Part shown: piece by piece, positions 21,936-34,091 of the stretch
Layout of the letters: each line of letters begins with the position of its first letter
Numbering within the stretch: the first letter of the stretch is position 1
Source: Paragonimus westermani
Lineage: Eukaryota > Platyhelminthes > Trematoda > Plagiorchiida > Troglotrematidae
Assembly (NCBI GenBank): GCA_008508345.1
Contig: QNGE01000116.1
Location: 360,571 to 424,570 of the forward strand
Direction of reading: 5' to 3'
Length of the DNA stretch: 64,000 nt
Notes under the pieces: generated by a model
The model's database searches: none
Seen by the model: only the letters and a program-made list of their open reading frames with translations
What the model was told of the DNA's origin: nothing
Translations under genes and position numbers: made by a program

Positions 21936-23379
21936 GATGAATGTAGGCCTTAGAAAAAGATTACTATCAAGTGACTTTCATTTGCATCTGGTGACTAATA
22001 CGTAGCCAACATATAATGGAGAAGTCATGTACATCGAATTAGACAAAATAATACCTACAAAGAGAGAAAATAAACAACAAATTGGTCGGTAATACACTAA
22101 TTAGACGTTGTTGTCAAGCCACAACAAGATTGAACTTGAGCGGGAACATTGTGAAACCGTCAAATTTACAAGATTTTATCTCAAGCCCGGACACTGTCGA
22201 CCAGCACGATAATATTATGACTCGGACCAAGGTAGGGACAATTTAAGAGGAAGGTTGCATTTTAATGACTGCTGTTTAGTAACCTCAATGTTTCGGAAAG
22301 CTGTAACTATTGTCTATGTGTGGTTTGCTTCTATTCATTTTCCAGCTGAACGGTGTACAGTTCGTGTTGCTTGTGTCGCTTGAACCATCGGTTAAGGGTG
22401 AGCGACTCGCCGACCGAATTCTCCTATACCCTGTGTACGTTGTCGTTTCTGAGAAAACATCTCTAAATGGCACTGCTCACATTTCCTAGCGAGTAACTGA
22501 ATATGTTGGTTTCATGTGGTTCGGGAAGCAAAATAACTGCTGAGTTCTTATTCGGATGTGTATCAAATATTGGTGAGCCAAAGAGAAGTGTGATGTTCGT
22601 CTACGAATGAACTTTTATACATCAGTGATCCACCCTAAGTTCGGTGTGTTTGCCAGTGAAATTTGGTCTGTTTAGAGTGTTATACTTTCCTTCCAAGAAG
22701 GAAGAGGGCTGGTGTCCAGCTCCAAAAAGTGTTCATCGGTTTGATCTAGTGAGTTGGTTTCTCCAATGAACGTACCGAATGCAAAACCTTCGTACTTGGT
22801 AAAACGGCTTCTTCGACGGAAGCAGAATTCTCTCTAGGGTAGTATCGTACATCTTGCGATAACTCAGGCAACTGTAGCTCGTCAAATCCGTTAAGGGCTA
22901 GTGATTCACACCTTTCGAGAGACTGACCGGAAGTTAATGACTGACAGGTTTGATAAACAAGATGTTAGGCACACACTGTGTCGAACGCATGCACCACACA
23001 CAGCTCGTCTTCACCTGTGTCGTACGAAGTACACAAAACACACCTATTATGGTCTTGCAAACGGGGTCTGGCACAAAAATCGCTCCACAGAGCTTTCCGT
23101 CGACTACTGCTTACAAGAATAAGAAGGAGTAAGAGTGAGGATGATTTGCGATTGCAAACGAAATATCCCAGAGGTTTTCCCGTAACCATAGCAACAGAAG
23201 ACCGATCATAATTTCCATGTGTGCCGTTGGGAAGAGTCGGGTATTGCTGACTACCATTCAAAAGTGACCATATCATAGCTGGTGTAAGTTGTAAACTGCA
23301 GTCTACCTTGGCTAGCACATAACCAGAAGCTGGATTGTATCGGTTGTTATCAACTCAGTGTTGTTCAGTTCACTCACAA
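21936..23379. other. No recognisable gene
   Basis: A 117-codon minus frame at 22965-23318 has a leucine/serine-rich stretch but no known domain. Nothing else supported. Confidence 0.4.
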
Positions 23380-23384
23380 CCCTT

Positions 23385-23795
23385 TTACCAAAATACTCTG
23401 TAACTCAGATAAGCTCAGATCAATTGCATTTGTGGTGCCGCCCATATTGGCAGAACAGGTCGATGTTTACGACAAAGGGCGAGTGAACACTTACCCAAGT
23501 AGCTTCTCCATGCGGTAACGGAACAGACGATAAGGACAAGACACGAGAACCGAAACCCGACCTAATTCACTGCTAGGCATACCAAGTGAAAAGGTTACGC
23601 TGTTGACCTGATCAACTCATCCTAAGTGTTATTACGCAGTTGAAACCCGAGACTGTAAGCATATTCTGAGGCAGTAATAATCACTAATCGCCGTGCATCC
23701 TTACGTATGCATAAACTGTTGGTTAGGGTAGTCGTCTGTCTTTGATCTGAAAGTAACCACCCGTCCGTGATAGAGCCGAAACATCGGACCTTTCT
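23385..23795 (+). pseudogene. PLE GIY-YIG remnant with stops
   Basis: From 23432 the frame reads CGAAHIGRTGRCLRQRASEHLPK, then stops, then RHENRNPT and further degraded sequence to about 23660. The endonuclease signature YIGRT is HIGRT here. At 23763-23792 'gtccg' and 'cggac' close a hairpin around TGATAGAGCCGAAACAT, which looks like a decayed hammerhead core. Confidence 0.6.
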
Positions 23796-24120
23796 GGTTT
23801 TGTTACCCGAGTGTTATGTAACATCTTATTTTTTACGTTTGAGAATGATAAAACAAACAAGGGGTTAAAGCCTAGTGACGCGTGTCATTTTTTAAGCTAG
23901 ATAACGGGAACTCGGCGTTTCATTAATATGTTGTTTTGAGCGACATGGCTCTAAGGCTGACATCAACCGTAAATCGAAGGAGTCGACATAATGGGAACCT
24001 ATAAAATTCGAAAAGCGGTCTGGGCCAACGACAGTAGACGTGCATTAAGCGGCTGGGTTCTCCATTGCATTTGAGAATAAACAATACGTTATGCGTATCA
24101 TGGAGACTACACATATGGTG

Positions 24121-24150
24121 ATGCTAATCATCACCATCACCATCATAACA
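24121..24150 (-). repeat. ATC-type simple repeat, likely LINE 3' tail
   Basis: Read on minus it is a GATGGT-like tandem tract. It lies on the 3' side of the RTE-like element, and RTE-clade LINEs usually end in short tandem repeats rather than poly(A). Confidence 0.5.
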
Positions 24151-24577
24151 GTCTTTAGCCTTACCAGAAAGTGTTTTAATTCGTGCCACCGCCCAGCTCA
24201 ATAGTGATGCGGAATGTTCCAGAAGGTCAGAAAGAGTCAAAAAGGTAAGAAAGTAAAAGGGGACTAAACGGAAGAACCAGAAATAGTGTGAACGCAGGTA
24301 CGTCATTGGCTACGAGAAGCTACCATCTCGGACAGCATTTCTAACCAGCGATTTAAGTGATCACGAACATCTCAACTGGACAGGCGATATCTATCCACTT
24401 TGATCAATGGAACAGTCAGAGTCATCATATTTCGAGACCGTATTGTTGCCTGACCACCACACGCTTTCACCAAACTGCCGGTGGTCACAGTATATAATAC
24501 CCCATATGGTAAACGACCAGACAGCACATGGAATACGTGACCGAGCTTTCACTAGAAGTGACATACGCTCAAAACGG
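24151..24577 (-). other. Probable degraded 3' part of the RTE-like LINE
   Basis: Lies between the readable RT and the simple-repeat tail. Frames up to 74 codons occur, but I cannot align them to RT motifs with confidence. Confidence 0.35.
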
Positions 24578-25275
24578 TTATCCATAAACTCCCATCCTGC
24601 TTGTTGAGTGATCATACGGTGATTTCAACAGATCCATGTATTTCTCTGGCACTCCTTTGTGGAGAAGACAGTTACAGAGAACTTTATCGGCAACTGCTTC
24701 GAAAGCAGCCCTCAAGTCTAGAACATCACGACTGTTTGTTGCCCATATGAGTGTCGATGTTCTGAGATCCGTCACAGAGGGAAAATGTGAACAGCACAGC
24801 CTCAACCAGATCGGAATCCTGCCCGTGATTCGCGTATCTCATATTCTCCGGGCTTAGTGAGGAAATTGGGCGCAACATATGTTAGACTGATACCTCTGTG
24901 GTTGTCACACAGATTTCCGGCTCCCTTTTTGAAAACGGGAAGCACACTTGATAGGTACCAGTCACGAGATACTTCTTTAGTTACCCAAATCGTCTGCAGG
25001 AGTTTCGTCAGTTCTGATGTCAGCTCCACACCATCCATGAAAAGAGAAGAAGGGAAGAGGTCTGGACTAGAAGCCTTGTTACGCTTCAAAAACATAAGCT
25101 CAAGGACCACTTCTGCTGCTGACGGACGACCTTCTGGAAGGCAATTACTGACCAGTCGGGTTCCGACCTTCACGAGGTCTGGCGGAGACCGGTTGAACTG
25201 TTCTTCAAAATGCTCACCTGTCAAGTCGGCGAGATTGATTGGTGACAAATGAACCAACTTTAGAGAAGAAAACAT
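24578..25275 (-). pseudogene. RTE-like LINE reverse transcriptase, frameshifted
   Basis: The upstream frame (24802-25275) contains KRNKASSPDLFPSSLF (family pattern 'NKAPGPDGIP.E.F'), WYLSSVLPVFKKGAGNLCDN and HRGISLT, the fingers motifs of RTE/CR1-type RT. A frameshift near 24805 leads to the second frame (24578-24805) with DLRAAFEAV (motif A, catalytic Asp at its residue 30) and LCNCLLHKGVPEKYMDLL. The YADD box is not readable further downstream. Dead copy. Confidence 0.8.
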
Positions 25276-25398
25276 TCTGCTATATCCAGATAAAAAGTTT
25301 CGTCACATCTCTTTCGACCGGTTGATGAGGTGGTGTTCCGATCTTTGCGCAAGCTTTTAGTCAGTTCGTGTCTAAGTTCTCTGCAGTCGTCATCATAT

Positions 25399-26480
25399 TC
25401 AGAACCAGGTGGAACCGAGCGACGCTTGTTCAGGAGGTTTATCGACGCAACGGAAATCCAGTTCTGTCGCAGTTCCTTCGAAACACACCACTTCACAGCA
25501 TGTTCCCATGGTCACCGCGATTTGCTCCCAAAGCTCGTTGGGATCTCTCACCTGGTTGGAACTGGGCAACTTGTTCACAAACGCCTCGTGGTAAGCGTTC
25601 TTCACACTCTCCTCGTCCGAATGCCAGTTAGGTATCTTGCATTTATGAACGTATGTCCTCTGTACAAATGACAAAACAAAACGTGTACACACAACAGCAT
25701 GGTTCGGGTCCAGGTGGATGTTCCAATGCGCTCGACAGTCTTTAACAAAGTGGCGCCACCTGTTACTGACTACTATATGATCCAACTGTGTCCACGGCTG
25801 AGAAGCACGAGGATATCTCCACGTAACACAGTGCCTCTTCTTGTGTTGGAATGCGGTGTTTGAAATATAGAGATCGTGGGATGCGTACAGCCGCAGTAAT
25901 CTTTCGGCATTGTCAATGCGACCAAGTCGAGCATTCAGATCGCTCGCTAATATGCTAATATCAGAGTTCTCAGTTGGCCTCAGGAGGTCAACGAGGGCAT
26001 CACAGAATGCATATTTTGCAACATCCGAACAGCCGACTGTTCGAGCGTACGCCAATTAGATGAATGCACAATACTTCTCTGGCTTGCGTCAACAGACTTT
26101 AACCCATGTACTGCATCTGACAGCGCATCAGCGACTGTGCACTGGGATCCAATCGAGCAAACACTGCTCTGCTCTCAAACCCAGTGCAACTCCCACCCTA
26201 GCTTGAACACGAGATTCAGTTTCGGCGTCACGACAGAACCTAGGAGAAAAGCACTTGCATCGACAGTTATCTAGAAGTAAGCTCAAGTGGATAACGGTGC
26301 TAGACTCGTAGACTCGCCTCTTCGACACGCACCACATATCAAGCTCAGACCTGAGAGAGTACTTGCCACAGCACCTTGCCGACCGACTTGTCACACAGTG
26401 CGGACATTGAAAGCGTCAATGTTTACCGGTCATCTTGGCCTCAGAAAACTACTATCGCCCGGAGGCACACGAAAGGCAGA
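25399..26480 (-). pseudogene. RTE-like LINE APE endonuclease domain
   Basis: Upstream of the RT in the same sense. INIDAFNVRTV near 26410 is the usual APE start ('LNVRTL'). Frames at 26128-26394 read SRVQARVGVALGLRAEQCLLDWIPV. The 218-codon frame then has SDLNARLG (D39, N41; the family has GD.NA), TQLDHIVVSNRWR (D92-H93) and PNHAVV, where the expected catalytic S-D-H is P-N-H. The loss of that Asp suggests the nuclease is inactive even where the frame is open. Confidence 0.8.
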
Positions 26481-28292
26481 AAACTTGTGGGGCAAAATAG
26501 AGGGAGAAAGTCGTGGTGGATGAATAACGTCGCTGTCAAGGGGACGATAACCCCTCATATTCCTCGGTCGTTTATGTCTCCGAAGGAGGTTGACATGAGG
26601 AAACCAACCTCGAGTCTCTGACCTCAAAAGTCTGACCTGCGGGATAACAGTATACAGGATTTTCCTTGGGGACCTTACACACAGCTAACGACTCAACAGT
26701 TTGACTCACTTGGCAGTGAGTTGCTTGCCTAGCTCGAGGGCGCAGTAAATAAGACATTAACGTGTGACTCTGTGCACTGCTGCATACAGTGGGTGCATTC
26801 GAATTTACAGCAGACTCTTGGATGATACTTAATATTTCTGATATGACCGAATAATACGCCGGCGGTCACGGTGAGCAGTTGGGTAATCGGATTGCTCTTT
26901 GTTTGAAGATACCTTTTTAACCCGTTTCATTCCGTTTCGGGAGATAGCAGTGTCATGATTATAAAAAAGTTCCCCCTGTATGTTCATAATATCGGGCCTC
27001 ATTATCCAAGCATTACTACGCAGTTAGCCAGTGCAACATACAAACCTACGAGTGCACCTGCTTTTCGTCTGACTGCTCCTCTTTTGCCCATTTGACAAGT
27101 TATTGCCTGGATGAATCGAAGTCCGGATCAGTATAGTCCTCCGGATCGATACAGTGCACAAACCTGACTACTACGTCAATGTCAATGTTATTAGATGGTG
27201 ATAATCCAGTCTGCCATGGTCAGTGATGGACGGGTGCGTTTTCCCACCAGTCGAACTGACAGACACGTGTTAGTGAACATCCATCAAAACTGAAAAGTGT
27301 AGACTTCACCATAACGTAACACTGAGTAATTCATGGTAGCTTTTTATAGTTGAAGTACATTACTAACTCATCAGTGAGCATACAGCTCTATTTGGATCAG
27401 TGGATCCTTCATCATGAACTAAGCATTGCGGTGTTCGTCAACAATGAAAGTGGAAGCCGAGCAACCCAGTGACGGTATGGATTGATTCTGTTCTGAGTGT
27501 GAGTTCAACTTACCGTTTCCACTTCGTTGTGCTTAATTACGACTTATTGAAGAGCCCACTTGAGTACATGTTTTTCAGGCTACCAGCGTTAATAAAATGT
27601 ACGAATGTACAACAAAAGTCACTGAAATGAGAAAAGTCACGATCAGCGAGGATTTTGACTCATTATGTGTGCATGGGTATTCTGGATAACCACCACGATA
27701 CTTCAACTTATCAGTGTTCAAAATACACGGCTGGCGTGGAGTCGCATGCAAGTTGCTAAAGTGAACTCGGAGTTGTGATGAAGTTCGTGGTCCGACGGAG
27801 TTGAAACTAATTGGGCAAAAGATCTGCGTAATATCGTCAAGTAGTTGAATAAACAGACAGTGGTACAGACTGGTATGTGTACGTATAAGATTGTGCCATG
27901 AATTCACCCTATTCAACTTGGATGAGGTACCAGAATAATGCAGAATCATTGCTGTTACTTCCTGAGACACATGAAATACTTGTTTTGAGCTTAATTTGTT
28001 CTTACATGACTTCAGTCATGTACAGGACACACCAAAGACAGAAAACCGGAGTGAAACAAAGCTTTTCAGTTTACACAGTAACGACGTTGCGATACGCGTC
28101 CCCATTTGTTTCTATGTACTCAGTGCAACTTGTTTAATGGGCAACCAGTATTTTGTTCTCCAATTACCTAACCGGAATAACAATCTTTATTTCCCATCAA
28201 TAACCTTTTTGTGACAAATGTTTGTATACAGACAATTCGAACATGCTGCACATCACTTGGGCAGTTTTTAGGTTAATGAACGTTACGAACAG
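26481..28292. other. No recognisable gene
   Basis: Frames at 27575-27970 (minus, 131 codons) and 27898-28137 (plus) overlap and show no known motif. Confidence 0.4.
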
Positions 28293-28519
28293 TTTTTTTG
28301 TCTTCAATCGATTTGTTTCGAACACTCCCATCTACTGCGAAGTGGGATGAGTGTCAAGTTTACGTGGACGAAGGAATGAAGAAATTTATTCCGAATGGTA
28401 TTAATAACGGATGTTTGTGTCCATGGCAGAATCACGAGATGTTCAGATATACGCGTCCAAATGGATCAGTAATTCTCAAACAGTTTTTACCAGGTTATGA
28501 AGTACTTAAGCTAGATCGG
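28293..28519 (+). CDS. Candidate coding exon, product unknown
   Basis: Open frame after 'cgaacag' (weak acceptor, 28286-28292) up to a donor GTATGAG at 28520. The encoded segment includes KWDECQVYVDEGMKKF, NNGCLCPWQNHEMF and RYTRPNGSVILKQFLPGYEV. The three Cys, the Trp residues and the lack of low complexity make it look like part of a folded, possibly extracellular domain. I do not recognise the family. It may belong with the exon at 32135 or not. Confidence 0.35.
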
Positions 28520-29381
28520 GTATGAGGTAGACTCAACGATAGCTTTCTGAGTGATGATCAGATCAGAACTGAAATGCTCACTCCATAAGCCGGAGGCTGT
28601 GTTTAGATAGCTATTAAATGTCAGTCTAAACACTAAGATATAGACTGACCGGTCTGACATGTCCCTGGTGTTCTAATATTTGTCCTTCCTGTTCATTCTT
28701 TCTTCTCCCACTATCTTCCTGTCTATTTCAGGGTGATTTGCAAAAAGTATCACTTTGTCAACCCAAGTCTTGATTACATCATTCTTATCACACTTTCGCC
28801 TCTCTTGGTCTTGTTATCCTTACCACTACAGTGGTTCTACTCACCGTCCGGTTTTCTGACTTTGATAATCCATGCTTAACACCGTTCTGTTGCAGCTCTA
28901 CACACTTTGCTGCTAATCATGCTGGCTGTTAGACAAGCTAAACGATTTAGTCGTGACCTACAGTCTCCACCTGTATTACAGTACTTTTATATGGCACTAT
29001 CTGATTGCAACACCTCATAAAAGTAAACTGTTAGATGCGACATCTTTTGGCCTTTCTTACGCATGTCAAGTAAAGAGCAGGTTTAGTTACCTGAACTACT
29101 GGGCTTTCGACTGACTTGCACAGGTGTTTCGGCCATAGAAACACATTTCAAAACCTCATGGCCATGATGTTTGTTAGAAAGCTAAGAAGACAGAAGTCAC
29201 TATCGAGAATACTTACCTAGGTTGCCGACCTGACTTGTGAAAACTTCAATTTAAATCCGAAAAATGGTGCATGATTCGCCTTGGTGGTGGCCCCAATGGA
29301 TGTGAGATGCGACCAACACCTTGAGTTTCTGATGGTTGGGAGCAGTGGTGTTGTTGTTTGTAGCTCGGGCTGATGGTTTTA
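28520..29381. other. No recognisable feature
   Basis: No repeat, RNA or coding signal that I can support. Confidence 0.4.
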
Positions 29382-29453
29382 GTATTGATATGTTCGCCGA
29401 GCTTGGCATTTAGGTTGCAACCTAAATGCCAAGCTCGGCGAACATATCAATAC
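29382..29453. repeat. 72-bp perfect palindrome
   Basis: Two 36-base arms with no spacer, centre between 29417 and 29418 (GGTTG|CAACC). Complementarity continues weakly for about 10 bases beyond each arm with mismatches. The sequence 'accaacac(c/t)ttgagt' occurs on both sides, near 29308 and 29451. Confidence 0.97.
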
Positions 29454-32134
29454 CAACACTTTGAGTGGTTGGGCTTTACCCCGCGGTCACGTGATCCGTT
29501 GTTGGCTACTGGATATCGACAAACACACACAGCCAACAGGCAACCTCGAGGAAATTGGGTCTCTGTCTGTGGACTTTGAGACACATCATCCGTCTTTGTT
29601 TCAGTATTTCCTTGAAAAACCTGACTGTTATCATGTCCATTATTGATCGAGCCGTATTGGTATCCATCGAAGGACGGATGAAGGCAGAGGCAAATATTCT
29701 TCCGTCACTGTTCTAAAGATCGTGCGTGGCCAGTCAATCCTTTGAGTCACTTGATGGATTGCACATGACAGGTGTGTGTTGGGCAGGTAAGTGGGTCCAG
29801 ATTTGAACTTTCCTAATTCCCGGTGTGGCTTCATATTTGCCTGTTCCTTCTGGATGTTCCCTGTCGCCGGTTCGAATTTAACTGAAGCCTGAATTTTTCA
29901 TAATGGAGTCATTTCTGGGATAGCATTAAGTTTTTACTCAACTGCCTTGTGAACCAAACTATTAAACAGTATGGACAACAGGATATTATTGATCTCACCT
30001 AGCCGACACAAACTTTCGTTATCATACTGAGCTCATGTTCCATTAGTGAAAACATTATTTGCTGACATTAAAAACGGCTGAAATGCAAGCGGTTCTTATA
30101 TAGTTTCGACAAAATTTGGAGCAATGCTAGCGGGCCGCTTCACTTAAGGAACTTACATCCCCAGATAGTATCACTGACAAACCTGGAGATAAGCATTTCT
30201 TGAGTACACGTGATTAAAAGAGTTGTGTGAGGTTGGTAGCCGGCATTTACGTCACTTTAAGAAACACCGAAAGTGAGGTTTTACGCTTTGTGCCAAATGC
30301 ATTGGAATGTCAAAATCTGGACTAAGTAGGACGGCTTTACAAAACACTAACTCCTACGTTGTCATGGTCTGCCGTTTGAAATTTGTGTTCTAATTAAGAT
30401 ATGTAAAAGACTGCAGGCGCCAGTTGTCCTAAGTAACATACTTCACTTGTGGGAATAGACAGTGTGACGAGGTCCTCGAAGTGTCACACGCTCTGGAATT
30501 GAGTGATCCATAGTACACTTACCACGCATACTGACACTACCACTGACGCCGCCATGCAACAGACTCGCTTAGCTAAATCTTACTTACGGCTCCATTCGAC
30601 CGTGATGGGGGACAACGTCAGTGGTCGCGCCAACACTGTGTAGAGATAGAATCACGATTTACTTAGTCCTTAGGCTTAAATCTGCTTTGATGCCGTCATA
30701 TTTGGGGATCACGTGAGTGGTCGGCGCAGGTTGGTTTTAGCATTGACTGAAGCTTGCTAAGCATGGGACCAAAGACTTGAAAAGTAGGCTTCTCAAGTGA
30801 GTGGTAGCCAACACAGTTACAGATTCTCGATATTCTGGAAGCAATGAAACACGCCTACCCCCGTATTAGCACTTCTGTCCGATATGGGAAAGCGCACACC
30901 GTGGTCGGAACATCATTAGTGAAATCAGTTTAAAACGTGATGGCTGTTCATCTGTCACGTACCCTAAATTTCGTGTACCCACATTCTGTCGCAACCCAGT
31001 TCTAAATCTGATCACCTACGTCTCAAAGTGTTGATTTAAGGGTTCGATCACTTCACCACTCAGCACTTAGAATTCGCTGAAAGGACAGCACGTGTATTTT
31101 CTCATAAAGTTTTCAGCACGGTAACAATCAAACGCTTCCGTGCACGTTGAAACCCTGTTCAAGAAACCCACATTTCGTCTACTAGTCTGCCCTATTCCTG
31201 CTTAAGTAACTATTCTCTTTGGGTCGGAGATTTGTAAACATTTAGACATCACACTTCTCAATAGTGCGAACTAATTTTTCGTTCGTTATACGTAGGTATG
31301 AGGGTGTGAAGTTTGGAAGAGCTCGCAGTGTACAACAGTTATCTCTCTTCTTAACAGGCTGAGTCATAAAACTATCTAACATCCTGTTAAAGTAACCCAA
31401 CCAGCACGACTTGACTAACAACAACGTGGAATTTTTAATTGGGCGTATCACAACTGACTTACCATTTATGCTTGGGCGGTAGCAGATTATGATAAGTCGA
31501 TCGCCTGCCACAAGATTCTAGAGACAGGAACCAACTGCTTTTATGCGGACAGGTTTAGATTACTTGCTCGAATCGCAATCATCTCGGTTATTGTGAGCGT
31601 TGTTAACCCAATCGTGGCTGTAGACGTTCATGAACCGAACTGAGTGGTTCGACCGCCATGCCCGTCTTAGCAACCGGGCATCTAAGCAACTCGATCCAAT
31701 CGTTGAAGGTGTTGTAGACAGCCTGAACCTTGAGTTCAGACATGAGTGCACGTAAAGTGTCCTCTCTAAAAGTCATTAATGCTTGTGATATACTATCTGT
31801 CAATATAACGAACAACGAAAAAAACGGTTTTCAAACGAACAGTTGGTGTCGTTTCATGAACTACGTTCCTAAAGCCCGGTAGTAGTATCCGTTTTTGTTT
31901 CTATGCTCCGGCAACAGTCTGATACGTTTTGGGAATATTCGTGAAGTTGCAACCGTCTAGCGCATTGTATTTTGGTAACTGCATTCCATTTTGTACAGCG
32001 TTATAGCTGAACTGATGACTTTATCGAGTATACCCGACCGTAACTGCGAATATCTCTACTATTGATTTGTACACATTCTCATAATGCCATTTATTTCACC
32101 TCTTTGGTACTCCATTTTTCTGTCTGCTATCCAG
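29454..32134. other. No recognisable gene
   Basis: No known repeat from this window and no frame with a recognisable domain. The last 20 bases form the polypyrimidine tract of the next exon. Confidence 0.4.
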
Positions 32135-32304
32135 CCTTCATACAAGATCGAACTCAACAAATGTCAACCTATCTCATGATGTGGTGGAGACTATCGTTTG
32201 CATACTTCTTTCTACCGTCACTATCAGCGGATATGGCCGATGAAACAAATCTAATTTACAAACAACGATGTGACGAACAATTGTTTACGAACATTCTTTC
32301 TCAG
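32135..32304 (+). CDS. Candidate first coding exon with signal peptide
   Basis: A strong acceptor (pyrimidine-rich 'tttttctgtctgctatccag', ending 32134) and a consensus donor CAG|GTCAGT (32304/32305) bound this 170-nt exon. ATG at 32161 opens 48 codons ending in phase 0. Residues 1-23 (MSTYLMMWWRLSFAYFFLPS and LSA) form a hydrophobic signal sequence, with likely cleavage after SLSA. The mature start DMADETNLIYKQRCDEQLF resembles the acidic, single-Cys N-terminus that precedes the hormone-receptor domain of class B GPCRs (for example the parathyroid hormone receptor group). That family link is speculative; a secreted protein is the safer reading. No later exon was found before the window end. 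Confidence 0.5.
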
Positions 32305-33042
32305 GTCAGTACACTTACATTAGTTTAATCAAGACGTCAGAAAACGAACCGCAAAAACATAGAGTGACTAATTTACAGCAGAGTTAACCCTTACCAGATC
32401 AATGCAATCCATGTCATCCAGTAATGTGTTAAAACATGGGAGATTTTCCCTTTGCTCATTCGGAAAAACAAGGTATCAGTTTGACTTGCAACTCGACCAC
32501 ACCCCTCGTTATTATGGTTGGACATAACCTAATTCGAATTAGCATCTCTTACTGACTAAGACTACGAGGACGTTTGAAAGTTGTTTATAATGTTTTATGA
32601 CGTGCACCTTCAAACCGACAGTCCACGACGTGTTTGGTGAACGGAAGCGGTACCCGAAGGATGTTCACAAAAAATGTTCAAAATACACAGGGTTTCTCAA
32701 TTTGATTCACATTTGGACTATCCAAGCCTGATGAGTCTCATCTGTTTCACTAAACTCTCACGCATGACTGTGTAGAAGCTTTCTTTGAGGTCAGGCGAGT
32801 GTCTTGCCAAACTTCAGTGTGTTCACAAGCATGGTACGCTATTGAGGCTGACTCTCTATTCACAGGCACGTCGCTCTGTCCATTGGCTGATGGTTTGTAC
32901 AGTAATCTAAAATATCGCCCTGCAGGTTTAATGAGTTCTGTGATCTCGACCTGTCTCGGAAGTCCTAATCGCGGGGTTATCGATTGGAGTTAACAGGCAG
33001 TAACTGTGTCTCCTCTCGAGACGATCGGGCAACCTGATCATT
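32305..33042 (+). other. Probable intron sequence, nothing recognised
   Basis: Follows the donor at 32305. No further exon with good splice sites or known domain is visible. Confidence 0.35.
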
Positions 33043-33305
33043 GCTCACAAGCGAGAGTGGTTGAGCGTTCAGATTTGATAATTCGGTCGTGCCTAATGTG
33101 AGGTGAATGGCGTAGTGGTTAACACGGTTGCCTCATGATTGGAATGGCCGGAGTTCAACTGCCGGCCGTGGCAAGGATATGCACTACTGACGAGCTCTAA
33201 TGAGAGCGAAACTCGAGTCTAGTACTTCTTTTCGAAAGAGGCTGGCTGGAAAGTCTATCTGAATGCGAACGCTGCGATCAAATGTGAGTGATGGTCAACT
33301 TGAAA
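33043..33305 (+). repeat. tRNA-derived SINE, reference copy
   Basis: About 263 bp. The tRNA-like part is 33103-33175, with A-box-like ATGGCGTAGTGGTT and B-box-like GGAGTTCAACTGC. The body has 'gagctctaatgagagcgaaa' and 'cttttcgaaagaggctggct', and it ends 'gtgagtgatggtcaacttga'. Upstream bases from 'gctcacaagcgagagtggtt' are shared with the 62845 copy, so the element begins before the tRNA-like part. Confidence 0.85.
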
Positions 33306-33734
33306 ATTTGTCTTTCTCGAACAGCACTCTTGTTTTCACTCTTCATTTATAACCCCCCACCAATCCACAGTTGCCTCGTTCATTTAAAATCGTGAGCGGA
33401 AAGCATTCAGCCAAAATCTGAATGCACTGCCGTAAGCAACAAAAACGAGATGACAGTAGACAGCCCTTTAAATCTCATAGGAGCGGATCTGTTGGTTGTA
33501 GGGAAAGAAGAAGGTCGTGCAATAATGCCTTCACCACTTTTCATGAACGACAATTAAACGATATTTTGATTTTCTCTGATTAAAGCCGTTTCGGTTCTTC
33601 TCGTACCCAAATAAATGGGCTCTACCCAATTTCTCTAACCAGTTGTGAAACGGAATAGAATAGCAGCCTGTCAACAAACTACTAAATGAAATCATTGGAC
33701 GCACAGTTTATCTAATATACAATGAACATAACCC

Positions 33735-33885
33735 GTAATTGATTGCATGCTTCGCATTCGGACTGATTTCCATCTGGGTCCTTTCGAAACTAAACACTCT
33801 ACAAGAGTTTCGCCTTAGTTACAGCTCGTCAGTGATGCTTATCTTTGCCAGGGCAAGATGACCATTTGCAGTTCTAAAGTTTCAT
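33735..33885 (-). repeat. SINE fragment, old
   Basis: 'cctttcgaaactaaacac', 'gagtttcgccttagttacagc' and 'tcgtcagtgatgcttatctt' match the body in minus orientation. The tRNA-like head is decayed. Confidence 0.5.
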
Positions 33886-34091
33886 ATTAGTTGATAACAA
33901 AAGCTAGCTAGCAACACACTTCATACAGGCGTGCAGGACGTATGCATTAGGTTATCAGTATGATAAACAGTTACTCAGAAAGTCTGTTGATGTTCACAGC
34001 AAAACAAAATCAAACACAATTTGGGTGTTTGGATCCCGAGACATAGACTGTTCCCAATTCCTCACTCAAAGCAATACATGCTGCCAGTTAT

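Noticed and set aside
24126..24148. His-rich coding repeat (CATCACCATCAC)
   Set aside because: No open frame around it; position and unit fit a LINE 3' tail or microsatellite.
25330..25671. 113-codon plus frame
   Set aside because: Shadow of the minus-strand RTE endonuclease, which shows real motifs.
33103..33175. Functional tRNA gene
   Set aside because: A and B boxes are present, but the cloverleaf is not convincing and the same sequence recurs in many copies with a shared body, so it is a SINE head.
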